This document shows positions 6,197 to 11,411 of a stretch of DNA of 11,411 bases, piece after piece (positions within the stretch are counted from its first letter, which is position 1; each line of letters opens with the position of its first letter). The stretch spans positions 1 to 11,411 of the forward strand of contig CALBSG010000125.1 of NCBI GenBank assembly GCA_937927675.1, read 5' to 3'. This DNA is from an uncultured Paracoccaceae bacterium (GTDB taxonomy: Bacteria; Pseudomonadota; Alphaproteobacteria; Rhodobacterales; Rhodobacteraceae). Under the pieces are notes generated by a model. That model did not search any database and was not told the DNA's origin. It saw only the letters and a list, made by a program, of their open reading frames with translations. Position numbers and translations under genes: made by a program.

Positions 6197-6670
6197 ATGA
6201 AACACTTCCTTCTCGCCACAACACTGATCTTCTCCGCACCTGCAGCAATGGCCTGTGAGACCGTGACAATCGGCGATCTTACCGTTGAACACGCTTGGTC
6301 CAAGGCGACAATCGGCGCGGGACGGCCCGGAGTGTTCTATGTCGAGATCAAGAACTCCGGGACGACCGACGATGCGCTCGTTGGCATCACGACGCCAGCA
6401 GCCGGAATGCCGATGTTGCACGAGACTGTCGTACAGGATGGCATCGCATCGATGCCGCATGCGATGTCAGTCCCGGTCCCTGCCGGTCAGAGTGTCCAGC
6501 TCGCGCCGGGTGGCTACCACGGCATGCTGATGGAGCTGACGACGGCCCTCAAGGAGGGCGACAGCTTTCCGGTTACCCTTTCCTTCGAAAAGTCTGGCGA
6601 GGTTACCGTGAATGTCGACGTCCTCTCGTTGCGCGCGGAGGGTCCGGATTGCGCCGACGCAGGGCAATAA
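6197..6670 (+). CDS. PCu(A)C-family periplasmic Cu(I) chaperone
   Basis: 157 residues. These cupredoxin-like proteins bind Cu(I) in the periplasm and pass it to CuA or SCO. The signal peptide spans about residues 1-19 (MKHFLLATTLIFSAPAAMA). The family signature H(M)x10Mx21HxM is exact: H75, M86, H108 and M110 (MLHE...SMPH...GYHGMLM), with additional Met at 71, 73 and 90. VPAGQSVQLAPGG is the typical segment between ligands. The first mature residue would be C20; the context AMAC lacks the usual Leu of a lipobox, so lipidation is doubtful. AAGG at 6184-6187 ends 9 bases before the ATG. It is sandwiched between two SCO genes and overlaps the second by 22 bases, fitting a Cu relay among them. 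Confidence 0.94.
   Translation: MKHFLLATTLIFSAPAAMACETVTIGDLTVEHAWSKATIGAGRPGVFYVEIKNSGTTDDALVGITTPAAGMPMLHETVVQDGIASMPHAMSVPVPAGQSVQLAPGGYHGMLMELTTALKEGDSFPVTLSFEKSGEVTVNVDVLSLRAEGPDCADAGQ
6637..6642 (+). promoter_or_regulatory. Ribosome binding site that sets the TTG start of the second SCO gene
   Basis: GGAGGG lies inside the PCu(A)C coding region and ends 6 bases before the TTG at 6649. No ATG or GTG in frame gives a better start with a signal anchor, so this site fixes the start. Confidence 0.7.
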
Positions 6671-7251
6671 TCCTGGGTGCGGGAGGGGCAGTCGGAGCCG
6701 TCGCCTTCATGCTGGGCGTCGGGGCCTATCGCACGCGCAATCGGCCAGCCCGCAGCGAGGTCCTGCCCGTGCCGATCGGTCAGATGACCTGGACATTGAC
6801 CGACCACCAGGGTCGCTTGGTCCGACCTTCTGACTGGGCCGGTCGCCCTGTCATGGTATTTTTCGGCTTCACCTGGTGCCCGGACGTCTGCCCGACCACA
6901 TTGAGCGACATATCGCTCTGGCTCGAGGAGCTGGGTGCCGACGCGGATCGTTTGATCGTGGCGTTGATTTCGGTCGATCCGGAGCGCGACACGCCCGATG
7001 TCCTAGCCGGTTACGTCAGCAACTTCGATCCACGCATCATTGGGCTGACGGGCCCTGCTGACGAGGTCGCTCAGGCGGCCGCAGATTTTCGCGCAACCTA
7101 TCGCCGCGTCGATAAGGAGGGCGGCGACTACACGATGGACCACACCGCCGGTGTATTTCTTTTCCACCCCGATGGGCGCTTCGCCAGCATCATAGACTTC
7201 CATGAAGACCGGCGTTTCGCCGTTCCCAAAATCCGCCGAACCCTCAGTTGA
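6649..7251 (+). CDS. SCO1/SenC/PrrC-family copper chaperone (second copy)
   Basis: 200 residues from a TTG start with a good GGAGGG upstream; the open frame runs much further upstream, but only as a shadow of the PCu(A)C gene. The N-terminus MRRRRAIILGAGGAVGAVAF is an Arg-rich, Tat-like signal or membrane anchor (about 2-27). The thioredoxin-fold domain keeps all Cu ligands: C77 and C81 (FTWCPDVCPTTLS) and H165 (TMDHTAGVFLFHPDG). LISVDPERDTPDVLAGY is typical of the family. Two SCO proteins around one PCu(A)C could be a Cu carrier plus a thiol reductase that keeps the Cys ligands reduced; that split is inference. The start lies 22 bases inside the PCu(A)C gene, so translation is probably coupled. 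It ends 16 bases before the M23 gene. Confidence 0.92.
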   Translation: MRRRRAIILGAGGAVGAVAFMLGVGAYRTRNRPARSEVLPVPIGQMTWTLTDHQGRLVRPSDWAGRPVMVFFGFTWCPDVCPTTLSDISLWLEELGADADRLIVALISVDPERDTPDVLAGYVSNFDPRIIGLTGPADEVAQAAADFRATYRRVDKEGGDYTMDHTAGVFLFHPDGRFASIIDFHEDRRFAVPKIRRTLS

Positions 7252-7267
7252 AAGGTCATTCTGCCAG

Positions 7268-8431
7268 ATGATCCGCTCCGCATTTCTGATCCTTGCTATC
7301 ACGGCTTTCGCCCCGCTCCAGGCAGTGGCCGATCCTCCGACGGCGCATTTGCCCGTGGCATTCGAAGCCACAATCGCCCCCGGTGACACCCTGGACAGCG
7401 TCCTTGGTCACGCAGGAATCCCCGGGACGGTCCGGGCAGAAGCAGCCCTTGCGCTCTCAGGTGTCTACGACCTGACGGACCTGCGACCTGGCCACCGGAT
7501 CGAATGGACCACGGCGTCCTGGGATCCGGCATCGCTGACACGCCTATCGCTCTTCGTGGAAGATGGTGTGGAGATCGCTCTCTCGTTCGACGGGCCGATC
7601 GCGGCACAGCGTCTTGACCCGCCGGTTCGTGAGACAGACCGGCGAGAGACCTTGACCCTCAACGGAACTCTCTATGACGCCCTGATGGCACGAAATGCAC
7701 CCGAACGATTTGCGGTTGATTTGACCGCACTGCTTGCGGGTCAGGTCGATTTCAGGCGCGATCTCAAAGGCGGAGAAACCTTCGCGCTGGTCTGGCAGGA
7801 AGATCAGCTTCCCGATGGCAGCATCGCGGGAGAGCCTCGCCTGAGTTACGCCAGACTTGAACTTGCGGATCGCGTGCTCGAACTCGTTGCGACCGAAGCC
7901 GCTGGCCCAGTCATAGTTTTCGAGGACGGCGAAGCTGTACAGCGTTCAGCGGCACCCATCCTCGGTGCCCGCCTGTCGTCCGTCTTCGGCCGACGGAACC
8001 ATCCTGTATTGGGCGGGGTCCGCATGCATACCGGGATCGATTATGCGGCACCTGTGGGGACCGAAGTCTCGGCAACTGGTGCTGGGCGGGTAGTCTTTGC
8101 GGGCACGATCCGTGGCTACGGCACCACAATCGACATCGATCACGGCGGCGGGGTCGTGACGCGATATGCGCATCTCTCCGAAATTGCCGAAGACGTTCGC
8201 GTGGGGACACGGGTTAAAGCTGGAGACGAGATCGGCGCAGTCGGCGCAACCGGGCTCGTGAGCGGGCCCAACCTTCACTACGAAGTTCGTGTCGACGGCC
8301 GACCGGTTGACCCGAAAGATCAGGATGCCCTGCCGGAACAAGAGATTGCTTCGGCAGAAGATCTCGATGCCCTCGCCACCTGGCGCAGCGAAACCGGCTT
8401 CATGACGGCGATCGATGGAGAACGTGGATGA
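7268..8431 (+). CDS. M23-family peptidase-like protein (LytM domain), exported
   Basis: 387 residues from the ATG at 7268; an ATG at 7202 is in frame but inside the SCO gene. Signal peptide about residues 1-21 (ending LQAVA). Residues 30-225 form an N-terminal region like that of MepM/OapA-type M23 proteins (AFEATIAPGDTLDSVLGHAG resembles an opening LysM-like segment). The LytM domain is at about 234-350. Zn ligands H254 and D258 (MHTGIDYAAPVG) and H337 are present, as is H302 (YAHL). The usual GPHLHYE reads GPNLHYE: N335 stands where the catalytic first His of the HxH motif is expected. It may be a weak endopeptidase, or a non-catalytic activator like EnvC/NlpD. AAAGG at 7251-7255 is the probable ribosome binding site. 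Its stop overlaps the DUF411 start (ATGA). Confidence 0.9.
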   Translation: MIRSAFLILAITAFAPLQAVADPPTAHLPVAFEATIAPGDTLDSVLGHAGIPGTVRAEAALALSGVYDLTDLRPGHRIEWTTASWDPASLTRLSLFVEDGVEIALSFDGPIAAQRLDPPVRETDRRETLTLNGTLYDALMARNAPERFAVDLTALLAGQVDFRRDLKGGETFALVWQEDQLPDGSIAGEPRLSYARLELADRVLELVATEAAGPVIVFEDGEAVQRSAAPILGARLSSVFGRRNHPVLGGVRMHTGIDYAAPVGTEVSATGAGRVVFAGTIRGYGTTIDIDHGGGVVTRYAHLSEIAEDVRVGTRVKAGDEIGAVGATGLVSGPNLHYEVRVDGRPVDPKDQDALPEQEIASAEDLDALATWRSETGFMTAIDGERG

Positions 8432-8898
8432 CGGACTATCGGATCGGCCGCCGCGAGGTCATTCTGGCAGCGACCGCCTTGGCCATAGCCCCTGCAGCAA
8501 GAGCAGAGGAAGAACCGCCGATCCATGTCGTAAAGGGGCGTGGCTGCGAATGTTGCGATGCATGGGTGGACTATCTGCGCGAACAGGGGTTCACGGTTAC
8601 GGATGAGGTGTCGATGGGAACCTTGTTAATCCGCTTCAAGATGGATCAGGGCATACCAGCAAAGGCGTTTTCCTGTCACACGGGCACAGTTGACGGCTAT
8701 GCGCTAGAAGGCCATGTCCCGGCTGCAGATATCCGAAGGCTGCTCGACGAGCGTCCCGACGCTGTTGGCCTCGCAGTGCCCGGCATGCCTTACGGCTCCC
8801 CCGGTATGGGATCAGAAGACAGTCGAGAAGCCTATGACGTCCTGCTGGTTCGCAGGGATGGAAGCCTGGAAGTTTATTCAAGCTATCCGGCCGCCTGA
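8428..8898 (+). CDS. DUF411 metal-binding protein, exported
   Basis: 156 residues. DUF411 proteins are small periplasmic proteins found again and again in copper and other metal resistance clusters; they are thought to bind Cu. The N-terminal GRREVILAATALAIAPAARA (7-26) is a signal peptide with a Tat-like RR. Likely metal ligands are C40, C42 and C43 (GRGCECCDAWV) and C83-H84 (FSCHT). The C-terminal half has the family segment YALEGHVPAADIRRLL and the Met/Gly/Pro-rich VPGMPYGSPGMG (M120, M127). GGAG at 8417-8420 ends 7 bases before the ATG. It overlaps the M23 gene by 4 bases. It is the last intact gene of the set; a remnant frame with a lipobox starts one base after its stop. Confidence 0.93.
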   Translation: MTDYRIGRREVILAATALAIAPAARAEEEPPIHVVKGRGCECCDAWVDYLREQGFTVTDEVSMGTLLIRFKMDQGIPAKAFSCHTGTVDGYALEGHVPAADIRRLLDERPDAVGLAVPGMPYGSPGMGSEDSREAYDVLLVRRDGSLEVYSSYPAA

Positions 8899-8899
8899 G

Positions 8900-9007
8900 A
8901 TGAGCCGCAATTGTATCGGATCAGCCAGACTGGCCGTGTGTCTTTTAGTTGCATGTTCCCATGATTTGATGTTCCGAATCATTCGCTGGAATGGAAGGAA
9001 GCACTGA
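8900..9007 (+). pseudogene. Remnant of a lipoprotein gene (5' end only)
   Basis: An ATG one base after the DUF411 stop opens a 35-codon frame. Residues 1-19 look like a lipoprotein signal: MSRNCIGSAR, then the hydrophobic LAVCLLVAC, with LVAC as a good lipobox and C19 as the lipidated residue. After SHD the sequence loses protein character (LMFRIIRWNGRKH) and stops. In the position of an eighth gene of the copper set, this is best read as the start of a lipoprotein gene cut by a rearrangement near 8965. A real mini-lipoprotein is possible but less likely. The identity of the lost protein cannot be told. Confidence 0.45.
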
Positions 9008-9019
9008 GGGACAAGTTTG

Positions 9020-9871
9020 TCACGGCAGCGCCTCGACCATCAGCCCGTCATTCCGATCAGGGATAGACCCTGCCTCTGTCGTACGCGTCTCGACGATCCG
9101 CCACATCCGGTATCGCCCCTGCCCCGTGACCTCCCGGATCAGGCCCTGCTCCTCCATCCAGTCGATGTTGCGCTGAACCGTTGCCCGATGCGCGCCTGTC
9201 AGTTTCTCAGCCATCTGCACTGAGACCAGCGGCCAGCTTGAAAAAAGCTTTCGCAGCATCGGCGGCGTCTTGCCCGAGAGCGGCGCCATCGCTTGCGCCG
9301 CGACAGCCGCCCAAGCCTCGAGCTCCTCCAGTCTGCGCAGGGCTGCGAAGGTCGCGCTTTCCATCGCGCTCAGCCAGCGTGCTAACCTGGCCGGTGGGTC
9401 CCCGATCGCGCGAAGGCCCCCTCCCCCGCCCATGGCGATGGGAGCGAAGATCGCACCGGGCGCGCTCCCCGACGGCGCGAGATCGGCGACCGCGACACGT
9501 GCAGCCGTCACCGCAGCCTCGAGCGGATCGTCGACCGGCGAGAGCTCCGCGACGTGCCAGAGATGAAAACCCATGCAGGCCCGTGTCACGGGGTGGAGGT
9601 CGTCGGCCTGATTCATCATCCCGAGCCATCCGGCACCCCGGTCCTCGAAGGCTTCGCGCTCTGCCATCTCGACCACGCGCGAGGGAGCCTTGGCATCTTC
9701 GAAACGCTCCCCCTGCCCTGGCCGGTCGCGCCGATCGAGAAAGGTCTCAAGGTCGCCCACACCTGCCCGACGCGCCAAGGGTGCGGGTCCGCCGGTCAGC
9801 CGCCGCACGGTCCATCCGATCCGGTACAACGCTTGCGCATCGTTTGTGGGGTCTGATGCCGGAGGGTGCAA
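9020..9871 (-). CDS. Helix-turn-helix protein of unknown family, 5' end cut by the Tn3 transposon
   Basis: The open frame gives 283 residues from a TTG at 9871, but that TTG lies inside the Tn3 terminal repeat (9848-9885); the first 8 codons are transposon sequence and the native gene ends at 9847. No ATG lies near. The native part starts TNDAQALYRIGWTVRRLTGG. The middle is Ala/Glu-rich and helical. The C-terminal 70 residues form a winged helix: LVSVQMAEKLTGAHRATVQRNIDWMEEQGL, then the wing IREVTGQGRYRMWRI. This end resembles the DNA-binding ends of plasmid-borne alphaproteobacterial proteins of the DUF1612/RHE_PE00001 kind; I could not assign the family firmly. It converges on the copper gene set and was probably resident DNA before the transposon landed. 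It may or may not still be expressed. Confidence 0.6.
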   Translation of the reverse strand: MHPPASDPTNDAQALYRIGWTVRRLTGGPAPLARRAGVGDLETFLDRRDRPGQGERFEDAKAPSRVVEMAEREAFEDRGAGWLGMMNQADDLHPVTRACMGFHLWHVAELSPVDDPLEAAVTAARVAVADLAPSGSAPGAIFAPIAMGGGGGLRAIGDPPARLARWLSAMESATFAALRRLEELEAWAAVAAQAMAPLSGKTPPMLRKLFSSWPLVSVQMAEKLTGAHRATVQRNIDWMEEQGLIREVTGQGRYRMWRIVETRTTEAGSIPDRNDGLMVEALP

Positions 9872-9885
9872 AATAGTACGCTAAG
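9848..9885. repeat. 38-bp terminal inverted repeat of the Tn3-family transposon
   Basis: It starts GGGGTCTGATGCC and ends AGTACGCTAAG, exactly 38 bases. This matches the Tn3/Tn21 type repeat, which starts GGGGTC and ends ACGCTAAG or ACGTTAAG. Its inner end overlaps the last codons of tnpR (TAG stop at 9881-9883). Its outer end lies inside the frame of the helix-turn-helix gene. Confidence 0.88.
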
Positions 9886-10492
9886 CTGACAGAACACGCT
9901 TTCCGTGATCGCGAAGGTTTCCGTTGGCATCGACGTAGCGATAGAGGGTCACGGATTTGACGCCGAGCTCGGCCGCGAGGGCGGCAACAGAGGTGTCTCT
10001 ATTCGCCATGGCGGCTTGCGCGAGCCGGACCTGAGCCTTTGTCAGGGCGAATTTCCTCCCGCCTTTTCGACCACGCGCCCGGGCGGCGGCAAGGCCAGCC
10101 ATGGTGCGCTCCCTGATCAGGTCGCGCTCGAACTCAGCCAGCGTCGCGAAGATACCGAAGATCATGCGACCTGCTGAGGTGGTGGTGTCGATTTCAGCGC
10201 CTTGACCGGTTAGCACGCGCAGTCCGATGCCGCGATCTGACAGGTCGCGCACCGTGTTGACCAAGTGGGTCAGCGTGCGCCCGAGTCTATCCAGCTTCCA
10301 GACAACGAGAACATCCCCTTCCCGCAATGACCGCAGGCAGGCCTCCAGACCTGGACGGTCATCGCGCGCACCGGATGCCTGGTCTTCGTAGATGCGTTCC
10401 ACGGGTACTCCGGCGGCGATCAAGGCATCGCGTTGGAGATCCAGGGACTGTGACCCGTCAGCCTTGGAGATGCGTGCATAGCCGATCAGCAT
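9881..10492 (-). CDS. tnpR: Serine resolvase TnpR of the Tn3-family transposon
   Basis: 203 residues. It resolves the cointegrates made during replicative transposition by recombining two res sites. The catalytic domain starts LIGYARIS with the nucleophile at S9, followed by QSLDLQ, DQASGARDDRPGL (38-49) and the arginine-rich VVWKLDRLGR (63-72). The long E helix region is IFATLAEFERDLIRERT (114-130). The C-terminal helix-turn-helix is TSVAALAAELGVKSVTLYRYV (167-187). It is a little longer than the roughly 185 residues of the gamma-delta resolvase. The stop lies inside the terminal repeat. It is divergent from tnpA across an AT-rich gap that should hold res, through which TnpR probably represses both genes (family knowledge). 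Confidence 0.95.
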   Translation of the reverse strand: MLIGYARISKADGSQSLDLQRDALIAAGVPVERIYEDQASGARDDRPGLEACLRSLREGDVLVVWKLDRLGRTLTHLVNTVRDLSDRGIGLRVLTGQGAEIDTTTSAGRMIFGIFATLAEFERDLIRERTMAGLAAARARGRKGGRKFALTKAQVRLAQAAMANRDTSVAALAAELGVKSVTLYRYVDANGNLRDHGKRVLSA

Positions 10493-10612
10493 GTTTCACA
10501 AACGTTCGTTTGGGACGTATTCGTGCGGGCGGCGCTTTTCGACATCATTCTTGTTCCTTATCAAATACCAAAAACAAAATATCACAAACCATACTCGGAA
10601 AGAAAAAGATAT
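10493..10612. promoter_or_regulatory. Probable res site and divergent promoters of tnpR/tnpA
   Basis: This 120-base gap is strikingly AT-rich (about 10550-10612) compared with everything around it. It holds the inverted repeat CAAACG-TT-CGTTTG at 10499-10512 next to the tnpR start, and an imperfect direct repeat (TATCAAATACC and TATCACAAACC). Tn3-type res sites lie here and consist of three resolvase-binding subsites. I could not assign the three subsites base by base. Confidence 0.6.
10499..10512. repeat. Inverted repeat, candidate resolvase-binding subsite
   Basis: CAAACG (10499-10504) and CGTTTG (10507-10512) form a perfect dyad with a 2-base centre, 7 bases upstream of the tnpR ATG. The position suits a res subsite through which TnpR controls itself; this is inferred from the family. 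Confidence 0.45.
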
Positions 10613-11411
10613 ATGGCACATCGCACAGTGCTGACTGACCGGCAACGTGCCGCAATGTTCGATCTGCCTGCCGTTGAGGCAGCAATGCTGCACCACTACA
10701 CACTGTCGGACGATGACCTGGAAATCATCCGCGCCCGACGCCGTCCACACAACCGCTTCGGCTTTGCCCTGCAACTTTGCGCGTTGCGATATCCCGGTCG
10801 TCTGCTGGGACCTGGCGAGGTGATCCCTCTGGCGGTAAGCCGCTTCATCGCCGCGCAGCTCGGCCTGAAGCCCGATGATCTGGCAGATTATGCAATGCGT
10901 GAGGAAACCCGCCGTGAACATCTGCAAGTCCTGCGAGCGCTGTACGGTTACAAGATGTTCACGGGCCGAGGGTCGCGGGATCTGAAGGCTTGGCTGGAAG
11001 ATGCGGCCGAGGCGTCGCGGTCCAACGACGATCTGGCCCGGCGCTTTGTCGAGCAGTGCCGGGCGACCCGGACCATTCTGCCCGGTGTCACGATCATTGA
11101 GCGCCTTTGCGCAGATGCGCTGGTCGTCGCAGAGCGGCGGATCGCATCTCGGATCGCGGGGCGGCTGGTCGATGCCATGCGGGCGCGTCTCGACGCCTTG
11201 CTGACAGAAGATTCTGGCGGCTCGGTCACGCGGTTTGTCTGGCTGCGTCAATTCGAAGTCGGGCAGAATTCGGCCGACATGAACCGTCTTCTCGACCGGC
11301 TGGAGTTCCTCCAGGGCATCGGGCTTGATGAAGCGGCCTTAGCCGAGGTGCCGCCCCACCGGATTGCCCGGCTGCGCAGGCAGGGTGAGCGGTACTTTGC
11401 GGGCGACTTGC
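10613..11411 (+). CDS. tnpA: Tn3-family transposase TnpA, N-terminal part (partial)
   Basis: The frame is open from the ATG at 10613 to the window end: 266 full codons of a protein normally near 1,000 residues. The transposase carries out replicative transposition between the 38-bp repeats. The visible part is the Tn3 N-terminal (DUF4158-type) region: MAHRTVLTDRQRAAMFDLP, then TLSDDDLEIIRARRRPHNRFGFALQLCALRYPGRLL (about 30-65), which is strongly typical, then helical segments used in DNA binding. The catalytic DDE domain is beyond the window, so integrity cannot be judged. The start is preceded by GGAAAGAAAAAG. It is divergent from tnpR. An overlapping minus-strand frame at 10496-11251 is only a shadow of this gene. 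Confidence 0.93.
   Translation, partial: MAHRTVLTDRQRAAMFDLPAVEAAMLHHYTLSDDDLEIIRARRRPHNRFGFALQLCALRYPGRLLGPGEVIPLAVSRFIAAQLGLKPDDLADYAMREETRREHLQVLRALYGYKMFTGRGSRDLKAWLEDAAEASRSNDDLARRFVEQCRATRTILPGVTIIERLCADALVVAERRIASRIAGRLVDAMRARLDALLTEDSGGSVTRFVWLRQFEVGQNSADMNRLLDRLEFLQGIGLDEAALAEVPPHRIARLRRQGERYFAGDL

Larger units (their letters stand above)
9848..11411. mobile_element. Tn3-family transposon, one end plus tnpR and the start of tnpA (partial)
   Basis: The element begins with a 38-bp Tn3-type terminal repeat, followed by a serine resolvase gene on the minus strand and a divergent Tn3-family transposase gene that leaves the window. The order IR-tnpR-res-tnpA is classical for the family. 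Any passenger genes and the other terminal repeat lie outside. The 5 bases outside the repeat, TTTGT at 9843-9847, should be repeated at the far end if the insertion is simple. Confidence 0.88.

Noticed and set aside
6295..6648. Long upstream frame of the second SCO gene
   Set aside because: It is a shadow of the PCu(A)C gene with implausible composition; TTG 6649 with GGAGGG fits better.
9181..9876. 231-codon Arg/Pro-rich plus-strand frame
   Set aside because: Low-complexity composition typical of the antisense of a high-GC gene; the minus frame has a clear winged helix.
10496..11251. 251-codon frame on the minus strand under tnpA
   Set aside because: It is antisense to a clear Tn3 transposase and has no recognisable protein features; high GC causes long shadow frames.

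Overview
The window looks like an accessory region, plasmid or genomic island, of an alphaproteobacterium, most likely Rhodobacteraceae. This rests on the high GC, the family types (MntR/Nramp pair, DsbA-like oxidoreductase, short DsbB, alphaproteobacterial L,D-transpeptidase) and the dense metal-handling content next to a transposon. The taxon is an inference from gene style, not from a marker gene. I saw no rRNA, tRNA or CRISPR array.

Layout. (1) Bases 2-837: the 3' end of a dsbB-like gene overlapping a DsbA-family gene by ATGA, a periplasmic disulfide-forming pair. (2) 844-2740: mntR on the minus strand, converging on the dsb pair with almost no gap, and divergent from mntH (Nramp Mn(II) importer). 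The 118-bp gap between them holds a consensus-like -35 hexamer and overlapping dyads that probably form the MntR operator. (3) 2826-3419, minus: an exported L,D-transpeptidase with a strong ribosome binding site. (4) 3763-8898, plus: a tightly packed set of seven genes: lnt (the family that includes CutE), a 57-residue two-helix membrane protein, a SCO protein, a PCu(A)C copper chaperone, a second SCO protein, an M23 peptidase-like protein and a DUF411 metal-binding protein. Most junctions overlap or are very short. The only gap, before the first SCO gene, carries two inverted repeats. (5) 8900-9007: a 35-codon remnant with a lipobox, probably the cut-off start of a lipoprotein gene. (6) 9020-9847, minus: a helix-turn-helix protein gene whose 5' end is cut by (7) a Tn3-family transposon. 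The transposon's 38-bp terminal inverted repeat lies at 9848-9885, followed by tnpR (minus), an AT-rich res/promoter region and the first 266 codons of tnpA (plus), which runs off the window.

How the genes fit together. SCO, PCu(A)C and DUF411 proteins all handle Cu in the periplasm. Lnt matures lipoproteins, and its loss in E. coli gives copper sensitivity. L,D-transpeptidases and M23 proteins act on peptidoglycan, and copper is known to inhibit L,D-transpeptidases. The coherent reading is an envelope-protection and copper-handling island, with disulfide formation and manganese import alongside. Several exported proteins carry RR signal peptides that look Tat-type. The most notable points are the accessory lnt inside a copper operon, the SCO-PCu(A)C-SCO arrangement, an Asn replacing the expected first His of the M23 HxH motif, and the Tn3 end inside a gene.
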